Origin: Leifsonia shinshuensis
Lineage (GTDB): Bacteria > Actinomycetota > Actinomycetes > Actinomycetales > Microbacteriaceae
NCBI RefSeq assembly: GCF_022606355.1
Contig: NZ_JAHHZQ010000001.1
Location: 1-64,000, forward strand
Length of the DNA stretch: 64,000 bases
Reading direction: 5' to 3'
Shown here piece by piece: positions 33,724 through 41,702 of this stretch. Made by a program: the position numbers and the translations under genes. Under the pieces are notes generated by a model. It did not search any database. It was not told the DNA's origin and saw only the letters and a list, made by a program, of their open reading frames with translations. Each line of letters starts with the position of its first letter. The stretch's first letter is position 1.

Positions 33724-34689
33724 ATGTCCACTCAGACGATCACGAAGGGAGCGGGCGCCGCGCAGGCGGCGCCCGCCTCCCGGGGCGAGAGCGCCCCTCG
33801 GCCCCGCAAGCACGGCCGGCTCCGCAAGGACGGTTGGTGGGCGCTGCTCTTCGTCGGCCCGCTACTGTTCGGCGTGCTGGTGTTCTACATCTGGCCGATC
33901 TTCCGCAACGCCTACTTCAGCTTCACCACCTGGGGTGCCTTCGGCGGCGCCACCTGGTCGGGCATCTCGAACTACCAGCAGATGCTGGCCGACCCCGACT
34001 TCTGGCGGTCGATCCTCAACACCTTGATCTACGTGGGGATCCTGCTGCTCGGCATCCCGATCGCGGTGCTGTTCGCCGCGTTGATCAACCGGCCGGGCCT
34101 GAAGTTCGCCGCCGCATACCGCACCGCTTTCTTCCTGCCCTACGTCGCGATGCCCGCCGCGATCTCGATGGTGTGGCGGATCATCTTCAACGGCGACTTC
34201 GGCGTGATCAACTACACGCTCTCCCTCGTCGGCATCAAGGGTCCCAACTGGCTCAGCACGGAGTGGTTCGCGCTGTTCGCCGTGGGTGTCGTCGGTGTGT
34301 GGATCTCGCTCGGTTTCAACCTCATCGTGCTCTCGGCCGGCATGCGCAGCATCCCGCCCGAGATGTACGAGGCGTCGTCGATCGACGGCGCGACGCGCAC
34401 CCGGCAGTTCTTCTCGATCACCGTGCCGCTGCTCAGTCCGTCGATCTTCTTCGTGTCGGTCATCACCGTGATCACCGGGTTCCAGCTGTTCGACCTGCTG
34501 TACGCGCTGATGGGCACGCAGAACCCGGCGATCAACCAGACGCAGTCCTTGGTCTACCTGTTCTTCGCGCACCAGCAGACCGGCGACAACGGCTACGCCG
34601 CAGCGGTCGGGGTCGCGATCCTGATCCTGGTCGGCGCGCTCACGATGCTCCAGTTCCGCATGCAGAAGAGGTGGGTCAACTATGTCTAG
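33724..34689 (+). CDS. CUT1 ABC permease, first subunit
   Basis: A 321-residue MalF-like permease with six membrane helices after a 35-residue polar Ala/Pro-rich N-terminus. The EAA cytoplasmic loop is MYEASSIDGATRTRQFF followed by ITVPLLSP, which binds the ATPase. Start ATG lies two bases after the stop of the binding protein. It overlaps the second permease gene by eight bases. No ATPase gene is in the operon, so it probably uses a shared MsmK-type ATPase encoded elsewhere. Confidence 0.9.
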   Translation: MSTQTITKGAGAAQAAPASRGESAPRPRKHGRLRKDGWWALLFVGPLLFGVLVFYIWPIFRNAYFSFTTWGAFGGATWSGISNYQQMLADPDFWRSILNTLIYVGILLLGIPIAVLFAALINRPGLKFAAAYRTAFFLPYVAMPAAISMVWRIIFNGDFGVINYTLSLVGIKGPNWLSTEWFALFAVGVVGVWISLGFNLIVLSAGMRSIPPEMYEASSIDGATRTRQFFSITVPLLSPSIFFVSVITVITGFQLFDLLYALMGTQNPAINQTQSLVYLFFAHQQTGDNGYAAAVGVAILILVGALTMLQFRMQKRWVNYV

Positions 34690-35581
34690 CTCGGTCGCCT
34701 CCCGATCGGTCGCCTCCCGGTCCGCCGCCTCCCGTCCGACCGGCTCCCGCCCTGGCGCGGGCCGCGCGCGCAACCGCAACGGACTGACCCACGCAGTGCT
34801 GATCATCGCCTCGCTGTTGATGATCTTCCCGTTCGTCTGGCAGATCCTGATGTCGCTGGCGACGAACGCCCAGGTCACGTCGGTCCCCCCGACGGTCTGG
34901 CCGGGCACCCTGCACTTCGAGAACTTCGCCCACGTGTTCGACCAGCTGCCGTTCCTCAACCAGCTCTGGGTGTCCGTGGCCGTGACGGTCATCCGCACGG
35001 TCGGCCAGCTGCTCCTGTGCTCGATGGCCGGGTACGCGTTCGCGCGGATGGAGTTCCCGTTCCGCCGGACGATCTTCGCCCTCGTGCTCGCCATCCTGAT
35101 GGTGCCGCCGCAGGTGTACCTGCTTCCGCAGTACCAGATCGTCCAGGGGCTCGGCTGGCTCAACACCATCGCCGGCATCGCCGCGCCGGGCATCTTCAGC
35201 GCGTTCGGCACCTTCATGATGCGGCAGTTCTTCCTCGGGCTGCCGGACGAGCTCGCGGAGGCTGCCCGCCTGGACGGCGCCAACCACTTCCAGGTGTTCT
35301 GGAAGGTCATGCTGCCGTTGGCCAAGCCCGGCCTCTCCGCTCTGGCGATCATCACCGTCCTCGCCTCCTGGAACGACCTGCTCTGGCCGCTCATCGTGGC
35401 GACGGACTCGACGCAGATGCCTCTGGCGCCCGGCATCGCCACTCTGACCAGCCAGCGGTCCATCCCGGACTTCCCGCTGCTGCTGGCGGCGAGCCTGCTC
35501 GCGATGGCGCCGGTGCTCATCCTCTTCCTCCTCATGCAGCGGCGCGTCATCGACGGGATCGCCTTCTCCGGTCTCAAGTGA
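34682..35581 (+). CDS. CUT1 ABC permease, second subunit
   Basis: A 299-residue MalG-like permease with six helices and the EAA loop ELAEAARLDGANHFQVFWKV. The first 30 residues are unusual: a run of SVASR/SAASR-type units encoded by imperfect 15-base tandem repeats (from 34691), followed by an Arg-rich stretch, before the first helix. This looks like recent repeat expansion of a cytosolic tail. The start overlaps the preceding gene. Confidence 0.88.
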   Translation: MSSSVASRSVASRSAASRPTGSRPGAGRARNRNGLTHAVLIIASLLMIFPFVWQILMSLATNAQVTSVPPTVWPGTLHFENFAHVFDQLPFLNQLWVSVAVTVIRTVGQLLLCSMAGYAFARMEFPFRRTIFALVLAILMVPPQVYLLPQYQIVQGLGWLNTIAGIAAPGIFSAFGTFMMRQFFLGLPDELAEAARLDGANHFQVFWKVMLPLAKPGLSALAIITVLASWNDLLWPLIVATDSTQMPLAPGIATLTSQRSIPDFPLLLAASLLAMAPVLILFLLMQRRVIDGIAFSGLK

Positions 35582-35622
35582 CCGGGCGCAGCCGCAGCGA
35601 CCACCTCAGAAAGGCACTCCAC

Positions 35623-36654
35623 GTGACCACCCTTCGAGTCGGCCTCATCGGGGCCGGCGGCATCTCCCGCGTCCACGCGGACGGCTGGCGCGCCCTGGGC
35701 GCGGCCGTCACCGTGTACTCGCACGACGGCGCTGACGCGCTCGCGGCCGAGTACGGGTTCGCGGTCGCCACCGACCTCGACACCCTCCTCGCTACCGTCG
35801 ACCTCGTCGACATCGTCACCCCGACCACGAGCCACGCGCCGCTCGCGCTGGCGGCGATCCGGGCCGGGAAGCACGTGATCTGCGAGAAGCCGCTCGCGGG
35901 CACCGTCGACGACGCACGCGCGGTGATCGACGCAGCACGGGAGGCCGGCGTCCAGCTGTTCCCCGCGCACGTCGTGCGCTATTTCCCCGACTACGCGGCG
36001 CTGCGCGGGCAGGTGACTGCCGGCCGGATCGGCGAGCCGGCCGTCCTGCGATTCGTGCGTGGGGGAGAGGCACCGCGCACGGGCACCTGGTTCCACGACG
36101 TGGGCCGCGGCGGCGGGATCGTGCGCGACCAGATGATCCACGACCTCGACCAGGCGCTCTGGATGGCGGGCGACATCGTCCGCGTGTACGCGGCGCAGAG
36201 CGCGCCGGCCGGCGACCCGGACGCCCCCGACGCCGTCACGGCGCACGTCGTCCTCACGCACGCGAACGGCGCCCTGAGCCACGTGCAGGGCACGTGGGGG
36301 CCGCCTGGTCTGCCGTTCCGCACCTCGGCGGACATCGCGGGATCGGCCGGGACCCTGGCCCTCGACTCGGCGCCGAGCGCCAGCCGGGTCGACATCCCGA
36401 CGGCGCATGCAGGTGACGGCTACCTCCCGCCGGCCTCCCCGACCGAGAGCCCCTACACCGCGCAGCTGCGTGACTACGTCGCCGCGATCGCGGAGGAGCG
36501 GGAGGCCCGGGTGACGGGCGAGGACGGCCTGCGCGCCGTCATCGTGGCCGAGGCGGCGATGGATTCGCTGCGCACAGGGCTTCCGGTGGAGGTCGACCTG
36601 TCGTCGACCTCCGACCGGGCGTCCGCCGCCGTCCCCGCCGGGGTCGGCGCATGA
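35623..36654 (+). CDS. Gfo/Idh/MocA-family oxidoreductase
   Basis: A 343-residue NAD(P)-dependent dehydrogenase. The Rossmann motif GLIGAGGISRVHADGW is at residues 7-22, the catalytic motif is CEKPLAG near 88, and IHDLDQALWM carries the likely active-site His/Asp. The GTG start follows agaaagg by about nine bases. It overlaps the next gene by four bases (ATGA). With the other two dehydrogenases it probably oxidises or epimerises the imported sugar. Confidence 0.85.
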   Translation: MTTLRVGLIGAGGISRVHADGWRALGAAVTVYSHDGADALAAEYGFAVATDLDTLLATVDLVDIVTPTTSHAPLALAAIRAGKHVICEKPLAGTVDDARAVIDAAREAGVQLFPAHVVRYFPDYAALRGQVTAGRIGEPAVLRFVRGGEAPRTGTWFHDVGRGGGIVRDQMIHDLDQALWMAGDIVRVYAAQSAPAGDPDAPDAVTAHVVLTHANGALSHVQGTWGPPGLPFRTSADIAGSAGTLALDSAPSASRVDIPTAHAGDGYLPPASPTESPYTAQLRDYVAAIAEEREARVTGEDGLRAVIVAEAAMDSLRTGLPVEVDLSSTSDRASAAVPAGVGA

Positions 36655-37706
36655 CCGGCACGACCTTCGAGGAGCTTCCGTTGACCCCGTCCGCCTCCCG
36701 GCCTCTCAAGGTGGCCGTGCTGTCCTTCGCCCACACGCACGCGATCGGCTACTGCCGGGCGCTCGCCGGCCGTGCCGACATCGACCTCGTCGTGGCCGAT
36801 CCCGACGGTGCGTCGGCTCCGGATGAGGCGCCCCGGGGAGCCGAGCTCGCCGCGGAGCTGGGCGTGCGCTACCTCGAGACGTACGAAGAGGCGCTCGCCT
36901 GGGCGCCGGACGCCGTGATCGTCACGGCCGAGAACGCCCGGCACCGCGCGCTGGTGGAGGCTTCGGCCGCCGTCGGCGCGCACATCCTGTGCGAGAAGCC
37001 GCTCGCCACCACCGTCGAGGACGCGGAGGCGATGCTCGCCGCCGCCGAGCGTGCCGGCGTCACCCTGATGACGGCGTACCCCGTGCGGTTCGCGCCGTCG
37101 TTCGCCGACCTCCTGCACCGCGTGCGTTCGGGCCAGCTCGGCACGGTGCTGGCGGTCAAGGGCACCAACAACGGCAAGCTGCCCGCCGAGCGCGCCTGGT
37201 TCACCGACCCGGCGCTCTCCGGAGGCGGCGCGTTGGTCGACCACGTGGTGCACTGTGCCGACCTGCTCGACGAACTGCTGGGGGAGCAGCCGTCGACGGT
37301 GCACGCGGTGGCGAACCGCCTCCTCCACCCGGAGTCCGCCGTTGAGACCGGCGGCCTCGTGACGGCGGTGTACCCGAGCGGCGTGGTGGCGACGATCGAC
37401 TGCTCCTGGAGCGTTCCGCAGAGCGCTCCGACCTGGGGCGGGCTGACGCTGCAGGTGACGGGGACGCGCGGGTCGGTCACGATCGCCCCCTTCGCGCCGC
37501 ACCTGGGCGGCCAGACCGAAGACGGCCCGGTGTGGGTGCCGCTCGGCACCGACCTGGACGGGGCCATGCTCGACGCGTTCGTGGACGCGGTGCGCTCCGG
37601 GCGCCCGGCGACGCCGGACGGCCGGGTCGGCCTCCGCACGCTGCGCGTCGTCGATGCGGCCCGCCGCTCCGCCGCCACCGGCGAGGTGGTCGCAACCGTC
37701 GGGTGA
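36651..37706 (+). CDS. Gfo/Idh/MocA-family oxidoreductase
   Basis: A 351-residue member, more diverged at the nucleotide site: the usual GxGxxG is replaced by SFAHTHAIGYCRAL, so NAD binding may differ. The EKP motif is CEKPLATT near residue 115, and VDHVVHCADLL gives the His of the substrate domain. Its start is fixed by the four-base ATGA overlap with the upstream gene. Last gene of the operon, ending at a strong hairpin. Confidence 0.82.
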   Translation: MTGTTFEELPLTPSASRPLKVAVLSFAHTHAIGYCRALAGRADIDLVVADPDGASAPDEAPRGAELAAELGVRYLETYEEALAWAPDAVIVTAENARHRALVEASAAVGAHILCEKPLATTVEDAEAMLAAAERAGVTLMTAYPVRFAPSFADLLHRVRSGQLGTVLAVKGTNNGKLPAERAWFTDPALSGGGALVDHVVHCADLLDELLGEQPSTVHAVANRLLHPESAVETGGLVTAVYPSGVVATIDCSWSVPQSAPTWGGLTLQVTGTRGSVTIAPFAPHLGGQTEDGPVWVPLGTDLDGAMLDAFVDAVRSGRPATPDGRVGLRTLRVVDAARRSAATGEVVATVG

Positions 37707-37710
37707 CGCT

Positions 37711-37780
37711 CACGGTTCTGCGGATTTGCGGCAAATGATGCGTTCGACGCGCTCACAGAGCACATTTGCCGCAAACCGTG
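37711..37780. terminator. Long inverted repeat shared by convergent genes
   Basis: Perfect 13-bp arms tttgcggcaaatg (37725-37737) and catttgccgcaaa (37763-37775), with outer complementary bases cacggtt (37711-37717) and aaccgtg (37774-37780). It lies exactly between the two convergent stops (37706 and 37784) and can form a stem on both strands, so it is a bidirectional terminator. Confidence 0.75.
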
Positions 37781-37783
37781 CGC

Positions 37784-38626
37784 TCAGCGATCGCGGGCGA
37801 TGACGGAGAAGTCCTTGTCGCCGTGGCCGGCCTCGATGGCGCGCTGCAGCTCGGCGGCGACGAGGGCGACGGCCGGGAGGGGCACGTCGCTGGTCGCGAG
37901 CATGAGACGGGTGTCCTTGGCGAGCGCCTCGGCCGTGAACTGCGCGTCGTCGAAGTCGCCGGCGGTGACGAGGGCACCCTTCTGCGCGGCCAGTGGCGCG
38001 ATGGCGGTCAGTGACAGCGTCGAGAGCACGTCGTCATTGCTGAGCCCCGCGGCTCGGCCGAGCCGCAGCGCCTCGGACAGCGTCTCCATCGACACCGCGA
38101 GCGCGAGGTTCGCGACCAGCTTGGCGGCGGTGGCCGCGGCCGCCGAGTCGAAGGTGCGCAGCTTCTCCTGGTCGGCCCACAGCCCGACGATCCGCTTCGC
38201 GTCGCGCGCCGCGTCGTGCTCGCCGCCGACGAGAACGGCGAGCGCGCCGGCGCGCGCAGGGGCGAGCGAGCCGACGACCGGCGCCGCGACGTAGCGGATA
38301 CCCGCAGCGGAGGCACGTTCGGCGAACTCGATCGCGTCGGCGGGGGAGACCGTCGTGACGTCGATCCACAGCGTCCTCGGTCGCCACGGCAGCCCGGCCT
38401 CGGTGATGGTCTCCCGCACGGCCTCCGGCCCGAACAGCACGCTCACGACCGCGTCGACCCCGGCGACGGCCTCCGCGGCCGACTCGGCGACCCCCGCGCC
38501 GCGCCGCCCGATGGTCTCGGCGGGCCCCGGCGACCGGTTCCACACGGTCACCCGGTGGCCGGCGTCGATCAGATGCGGAACGAGCTCGCGGCCCATCCGG
38601 CCGAGCCCGAGGAATGCGATGTCCAT
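37784..38626 (-). CDS. Beta-hydroxyacid dehydrogenase (3-HIBADH type)
   Basis: A 280-residue NAD(P)-dependent dehydrogenase. The nucleotide motif is FLGLGRMGRELVPHL at residues 5-19. The family signature region follows with the WNRSPGPAE turn, then the substrate-site Ser/Gly block (RYVAAPVVGSLAPAR) and the catalytic Lys in KLVANLALAVS near residue 165. The ATG at 38626 has ggagag seven bases upstream. It converges with the sugar operon; a link to it is possible but not shown. Confidence 0.82.
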   Translation of the reverse strand: MDIAFLGLGRMGRELVPHLIDAGHRVTVWNRSPGPAETIGRRGAGVAESAAEAVAGVDAVVSVLFGPEAVRETITEAGLPWRPRTLWIDVTTVSPADAIEFAERASAAGIRYVAAPVVGSLAPARAGALAVLVGGEHDAARDAKRIVGLWADQEKLRTFDSAAAATAAKLVANLALAVSMETLSEALRLGRAAGLSNDDVLSTLSLTAIAPLAAQKGALVTAGDFDDAQFTAEALAKDTRLMLATSDVPLPAVALVAAELQRAIEAGHGDKDFSVIARDR

Positions 38627-38685
38627 GCGGCCACTCTCCACCGGAGGGGAGGCGAGGGGAAGGGGAGGACGAGACTACAACACCT

Positions 38686-39930
38686 TCACCCCTCCGGCAG
38701 CAATCCCCGCCGCCGTTCCAGGAACGCCCGCTCGCTCTCGTTCCCGCACAACCGCAGCGCAGCGTCGTACTCCTCGGCTGCTTCCATCTCGCGTCCGACG
38801 CGGGCCAGCAGCCCGGCCCTCACCCCGTGCAGCAGGTAGAAATCGGCGAGCGGATCTCTCAGCGGCTCCGTAGCGACCAACCCGGCCGACGCCCCCGCCG
38901 CCTCCGCCACCGCGACCGCCCGGTTGAGCGCGACCACGGGCGACGGCTGAACCCGCAGCAGCTGGTCGTACAGTGTCACGATCTGTCGCCAGTCGGTGTC
39001 GGAGGCGCGCGCGGCGTCGTCATGCACCGCTTGGATCGCCGCCTGCAGCTGGTACGGCCCTGGCCGCCCGAGTACCAGGCAGCGGCGCACGATGGTATGG
39101 CCTTCCGTGATGAGCGTGGCGTCCCAGAGCGACCGGTCCTGGTCGGGCAGAGCGATCATCGCGCCGTCGCGGTCCAGCCGCGCCGGCCTCCGTGCATCGA
39201 TGAGGAGCAGCAGGGCGAGCAGTCCCGCGACCTCCGGCTCCTCAGGCAGCAGCCCGGCCAGCAGCCGTGCGAGCCGGATCGCCTCCGCGCACAGCTCGTC
39301 GCGCACGAGCCTGTCGCCGGCGGTCGCCGAGTAGCCCTCGTTGAAGATCAGGTAGACCACCGCGAGCACGGAGGCCAACCGGCCGGGGAGGTCGGCCGCC
39401 GACGGCACCCGGTACGGGATGCGCGCCTGGCGGATCTTCGCCTTGGCCCGCGAGATGCGCTGCGCGAGTGTCGCCTCCGACACCAGGAACGCCCGGGCGA
39501 TCTCCGCCGTGCTCAGTCCCCCGAGCAGGCGCAGCGTCAAGGCGACCCTGGCCTCCGGCCCGAGGGCCGGGTGGCAGCAGGTGAAGATCAGCCGCAGCCG
39601 ATCGTCCGAGACCGGCCCGGGGTCGGCCGACTCGAGGGAGGTCGCGAGCGCGAGCAGCTCGGTCGCCTCCGCCTCCCGCTCCCGCCCGACCGCCTCCCGC
39701 CGCAGCCGGTCGATCGCCCGACGACGCGCCGTCGTGATGATCCAACCGGCCGGTGCGGCCGGAACGCCGTCCACCGGCCAGCGGGCCACGGCGACCGCGA
39801 ACGCCTCCTGCACGGCGTCCTCCGCGCGGTCCAGGTCGCCGAGAGACCGGTAGAGCACCGAGACGGCGCGGCCGAACTCCAGTCGGAACACGGCCGCCAC
39901 CGCCTCGGTGCCATCGGTGGGGAGGGTCAT
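38686..39930 (-). CDS. ECF sigma factor, group ECF42
   Basis: A 414-residue extracytoplasmic-function sigma factor. Sigma2 spans about 12-80 with LGDLDRAEDAVQEAFAVAV; sigma4 near 150-200 with GGLSTAEIARAFLVSEATLAQRI. After it comes a long C-terminal helical (TPR-like) extension with YLIFNEGYSA and HDDAARASDTDWRQIV, the mark of ECF42. Such factors pair with a DGPF/YCII protein, which is the gene directly upstream here. The ATG overlaps that gene's stop by four bases. Confidence 0.88.
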   Translation of the reverse strand: MTLPTDGTEAVAAVFRLEFGRAVSVLYRSLGDLDRAEDAVQEAFAVAVARWPVDGVPAAPAGWIITTARRRAIDRLRREAVGREREAEATELLALATSLESADPGPVSDDRLRLIFTCCHPALGPEARVALTLRLLGGLSTAEIARAFLVSEATLAQRISRAKAKIRQARIPYRVPSAADLPGRLASVLAVVYLIFNEGYSATAGDRLVRDELCAEAIRLARLLAGLLPEEPEVAGLLALLLLIDARRPARLDRDGAMIALPDQDRSLWDATLITEGHTIVRRCLVLGRPGPYQLQAAIQAVHDDAARASDTDWRQIVTLYDQLLRVQPSPVVALNRAVAVAEAAGASAGLVATEPLRDPLADFYLLHGVRAGLLARVGREMEAAEEYDAALRLCGNESERAFLERRRGLLPEG

Positions 39931-40265
39931 GCGAACGGGCGCACCTCGATCGGCAGCGTCGACGCGACGGCCAGACGTCTGCCCCATGCGAGGGCGGCGT
40001 CGAGGTCCGGCACGTCGACGATGGTGAAGCCGCCGAGGTGCTCCTTGCCCTCGGCGAACGGGCCGTCGGTGACGAGGACCTCGTCGCCGTCCGGCCGCAG
40101 CACGGTCGCCGAGGCGGCCGGCAGCAGGCCGTTCGAGAACACCCAGGCGCCGGCGGCGCGCATCTCGTCGTTGAGGCGGTCGAGGTCTTCGCCGATCGCG
40201 GCGAGCACCTCCGGCTCCGGGATGGGCCCGTCGGGCTGGTAGACGCTGAGCAGATACTGGGACAT
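39927..40265 (-). CDS. DGPF/YCII-domain protein
   Basis: A 112-residue YCII-like protein containing the name-giving DGPF motif (LVTDGPFAEGKEHLGGF). The opening is YLLSVYQPDGPIPE and the end ASTLPIEVRPFA. DGPF proteins are ECF42 targets and putative partners, and may act as small enzymes or ligand binders. ATG at 40265 is preceded by ggaaggaa. First gene of the DGPF-ECF42 operon, with the 57-bp palindrome 73 bases upstream. Confidence 0.88.
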   Translation of the reverse strand: MSQYLLSVYQPDGPIPEPEVLAAIGEDLDRLNDEMRAAGAWVFSNGLLPAASATVLRPDGDEVLVTDGPFAEGKEHLGGFTIVDVPDLDAALAWGRRLAVASTLPIEVRPFA

Positions 40266-40337
40266 GGTGGGATTCCTTCCTCTCACCGTCTACACGAACG
40301 GGAGGGCACCTTCTCGACATCATGGCGCGGACCGCTC

Positions 40338-40394
40338 GCATTCGTCACGAATGTCGACATTCGTGCCACGAATGTCGACATTCGTGACGAATGC
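40338..40394. promoter_or_regulatory. 57-bp near-perfect palindrome with two identical operators
   Basis: The 28 bases on each side of a single central C (40366) are exactly complementary. Within it lie two identical 20-bp perfect palindromes (40346-40365 and 40367-40386, core cgaatgtcgacattcg), centres 21 bp apart, plus flanking half-sites attcgtc and gacgaat. It lies between the divergent DGPF-ECF42 operon and the baeRF gene. This is most likely a cooperative operator for an unidentified regulator of one or both transcripts. A cruciform or bidirectional terminator is less likely because it lies upstream of both genes. Confidence 0.75.
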
Positions 40395-40489
40395 CGGCCA
40401 GTCCTCGGGACTTGTGCGGTCTGACGGCCGCGACGAGACTGGGCGGACCGGCCGACGACGTCCGGCCGGTGGACGACCGAGGAGGAAAC

Positions 40490-41611
40490 GTGGAGTACAA
40501 GGACATTCCGACCAAGGCCGACATCGAAAGGATCGCGTCGCTGCGCGAGCCGGGCTGCGTGAGCATCTACCTGCCGACGGGCACGACGCCGCCGGAAGCC
40601 GACCGTGCCCGGATCGAGCTCAAGAACCACCTCGCCCGCGCGGTGAAGTCGCTGGAGGCGATGAGCATCGACCGTGCGACGATCGGCCGCATCCAGGCCG
40701 AGGGGGAGCTCATCCTCGATGACCGCGACTTCTGGCGTTACCAGTCGCGTTCGCTCGCGGTGTTCCTCGACGGGACGGTCGCCGAGACGTTCCGCCTGCC
40801 CAACCGGCTGACGTCTGCCTGCGAGATCGCCGACCGGTTCTACATCAAGCCGCTGCTGCGCGCCGTGACCTTCCCGCAGTCCGCGCTGATCCTGGCGCTC
40901 GCGCAGAACTCCGTGCGGTTGATCCGCATCGACCCCGAGGCTCCGCCCGCCCTCGTGGAGGTCGAGGGCATGCCCGAGAACGTCCCGGCGGCGGTCGGCC
41001 TGCCGTCGGTGAGCGGGCGGACCGCGTCCGGTCGCGTGCAGGGTTCCGAGGGGCAGAAGGTGCGGATGCTGGAGTACGTGCAGGCGATCGAGCGTGCGCT
41101 GCACCCGCTGCTGGCGACCTCCACGGAACCGCTCATCCTCGCCGCGGCCGAACCCTTGGTGGGCATCTTCCGCGGAGCGACGGACTATCCGCGACTGCTC
41201 GACGACGTGATCGCCGGCAACCCCGAGGAGAAGACGGAGGACGAGCTGGCGGCCGCCGCGCGCGGCGTGCTCGACCGGCTCTACGCGGGCAAGGTGGAGG
41301 CGCTCAAGGAGGACTTCTCGACACGCATCGCCGGAGGCACGGCACTGGTCGATCTGAGCGACATCGCCAGGGCAGCGACCTACGGAGCCGTCGAGACGCT
41401 GGTGTTCGACATCGACCGGCGCGTACCAGGATCGCTCGACGACGAGACGGGCAAGATCGCCTACGGCGACGACGACACCGCGGGCAACTACGGTGTGGTC
41501 GACGAGATCATCCGCCGCTCGCTGGCCTCCAAAGCGAAGGTCTACGCGCTCCGGGCCGAGGACGTCCCCGGAGGCGGCGCCGTCGCAGCGGCCGTCCGCT
41601 TCCCCGTCTGA
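40490..41611 (+). CDS. baeRF-type (release-factor-like) protein
   Basis: A 373-residue protein of the bacterial archaeo-eukaryotic release-factor (baeRF) group. It begins with PGCVSIYLPT, the entry strand of the eRF1-like domain, and has a long N-terminal helical part. Around residues 180-190 a loop GSEGQKVRMLEYVQAIERAL places a GQ pair just before a helix, as GGQ/GSQ loops do in eRF1 and Vms1. A late Rossmann-like domain (EPLILAAAEPLVGIFR) follows. baeRF proteins are proposed ribosome-rescue or peptidyl-tRNA-processing factors. GTG start after ggaggaaac. Confidence 0.7.
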   Translation: MEYKDIPTKADIERIASLREPGCVSIYLPTGTTPPEADRARIELKNHLARAVKSLEAMSIDRATIGRIQAEGELILDDRDFWRYQSRSLAVFLDGTVAETFRLPNRLTSACEIADRFYIKPLLRAVTFPQSALILALAQNSVRLIRIDPEAPPALVEVEGMPENVPAAVGLPSVSGRTASGRVQGSEGQKVRMLEYVQAIERALHPLLATSTEPLILAAAEPLVGIFRGATDYPRLLDDVIAGNPEEKTEDELAAAARGVLDRLYAGKVEALKEDFSTRIAGGTALVDLSDIARAATYGAVETLVFDIDRRVPGSLDDETGKIAYGDDDTAGNYGVVDEIIRRSLASKAKVYALRAEDVPGGGAVAAAVRFPV

Positions 41612-41628
41612 GCGGCACCGGATCCCGC

Positions 41629-41685
41629 CGAAGGGCACCTAAGCGCCCTTAAAGCTCGGTTTTAGGGGCGCTTACGTGCCCTTCG
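41629..41685. terminator. Long hairpin between convergent genes
   Basis: A stem of about 24 bp with few mismatches runs from cgaagggcac to gtgcccttcg around the central ttaaagctcggttttaggg. It is between the stops of baeRF (41611) and DUF2017 (41703) and resembles a bidirectional terminator. Confidence 0.75.
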
Positions 41686-41702
41686 ACGCCCGAGGGAGCG
41701 CT

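Noticed and set aside
33862-36408. A long minus-strand open frame across the sugar operon
   Set aside because: It lies opposite the permease and dehydrogenase genes, has repetitive charged shadow composition and no recognisable domain or ribosome site.
40338-40394. LexA (SOS) box reading of the palindrome
   Set aside because: The actinobacterial SOS box needs CGAAC-N4-GTTCG spacing. Here CGAA and TTCG are eight bases apart, so the spacing does not match.
40338-40394. CRISPR-like or tandem repeat array
   Set aside because: There are only two copies, both palindromic and adjacent, with no spacers and no cas genes.
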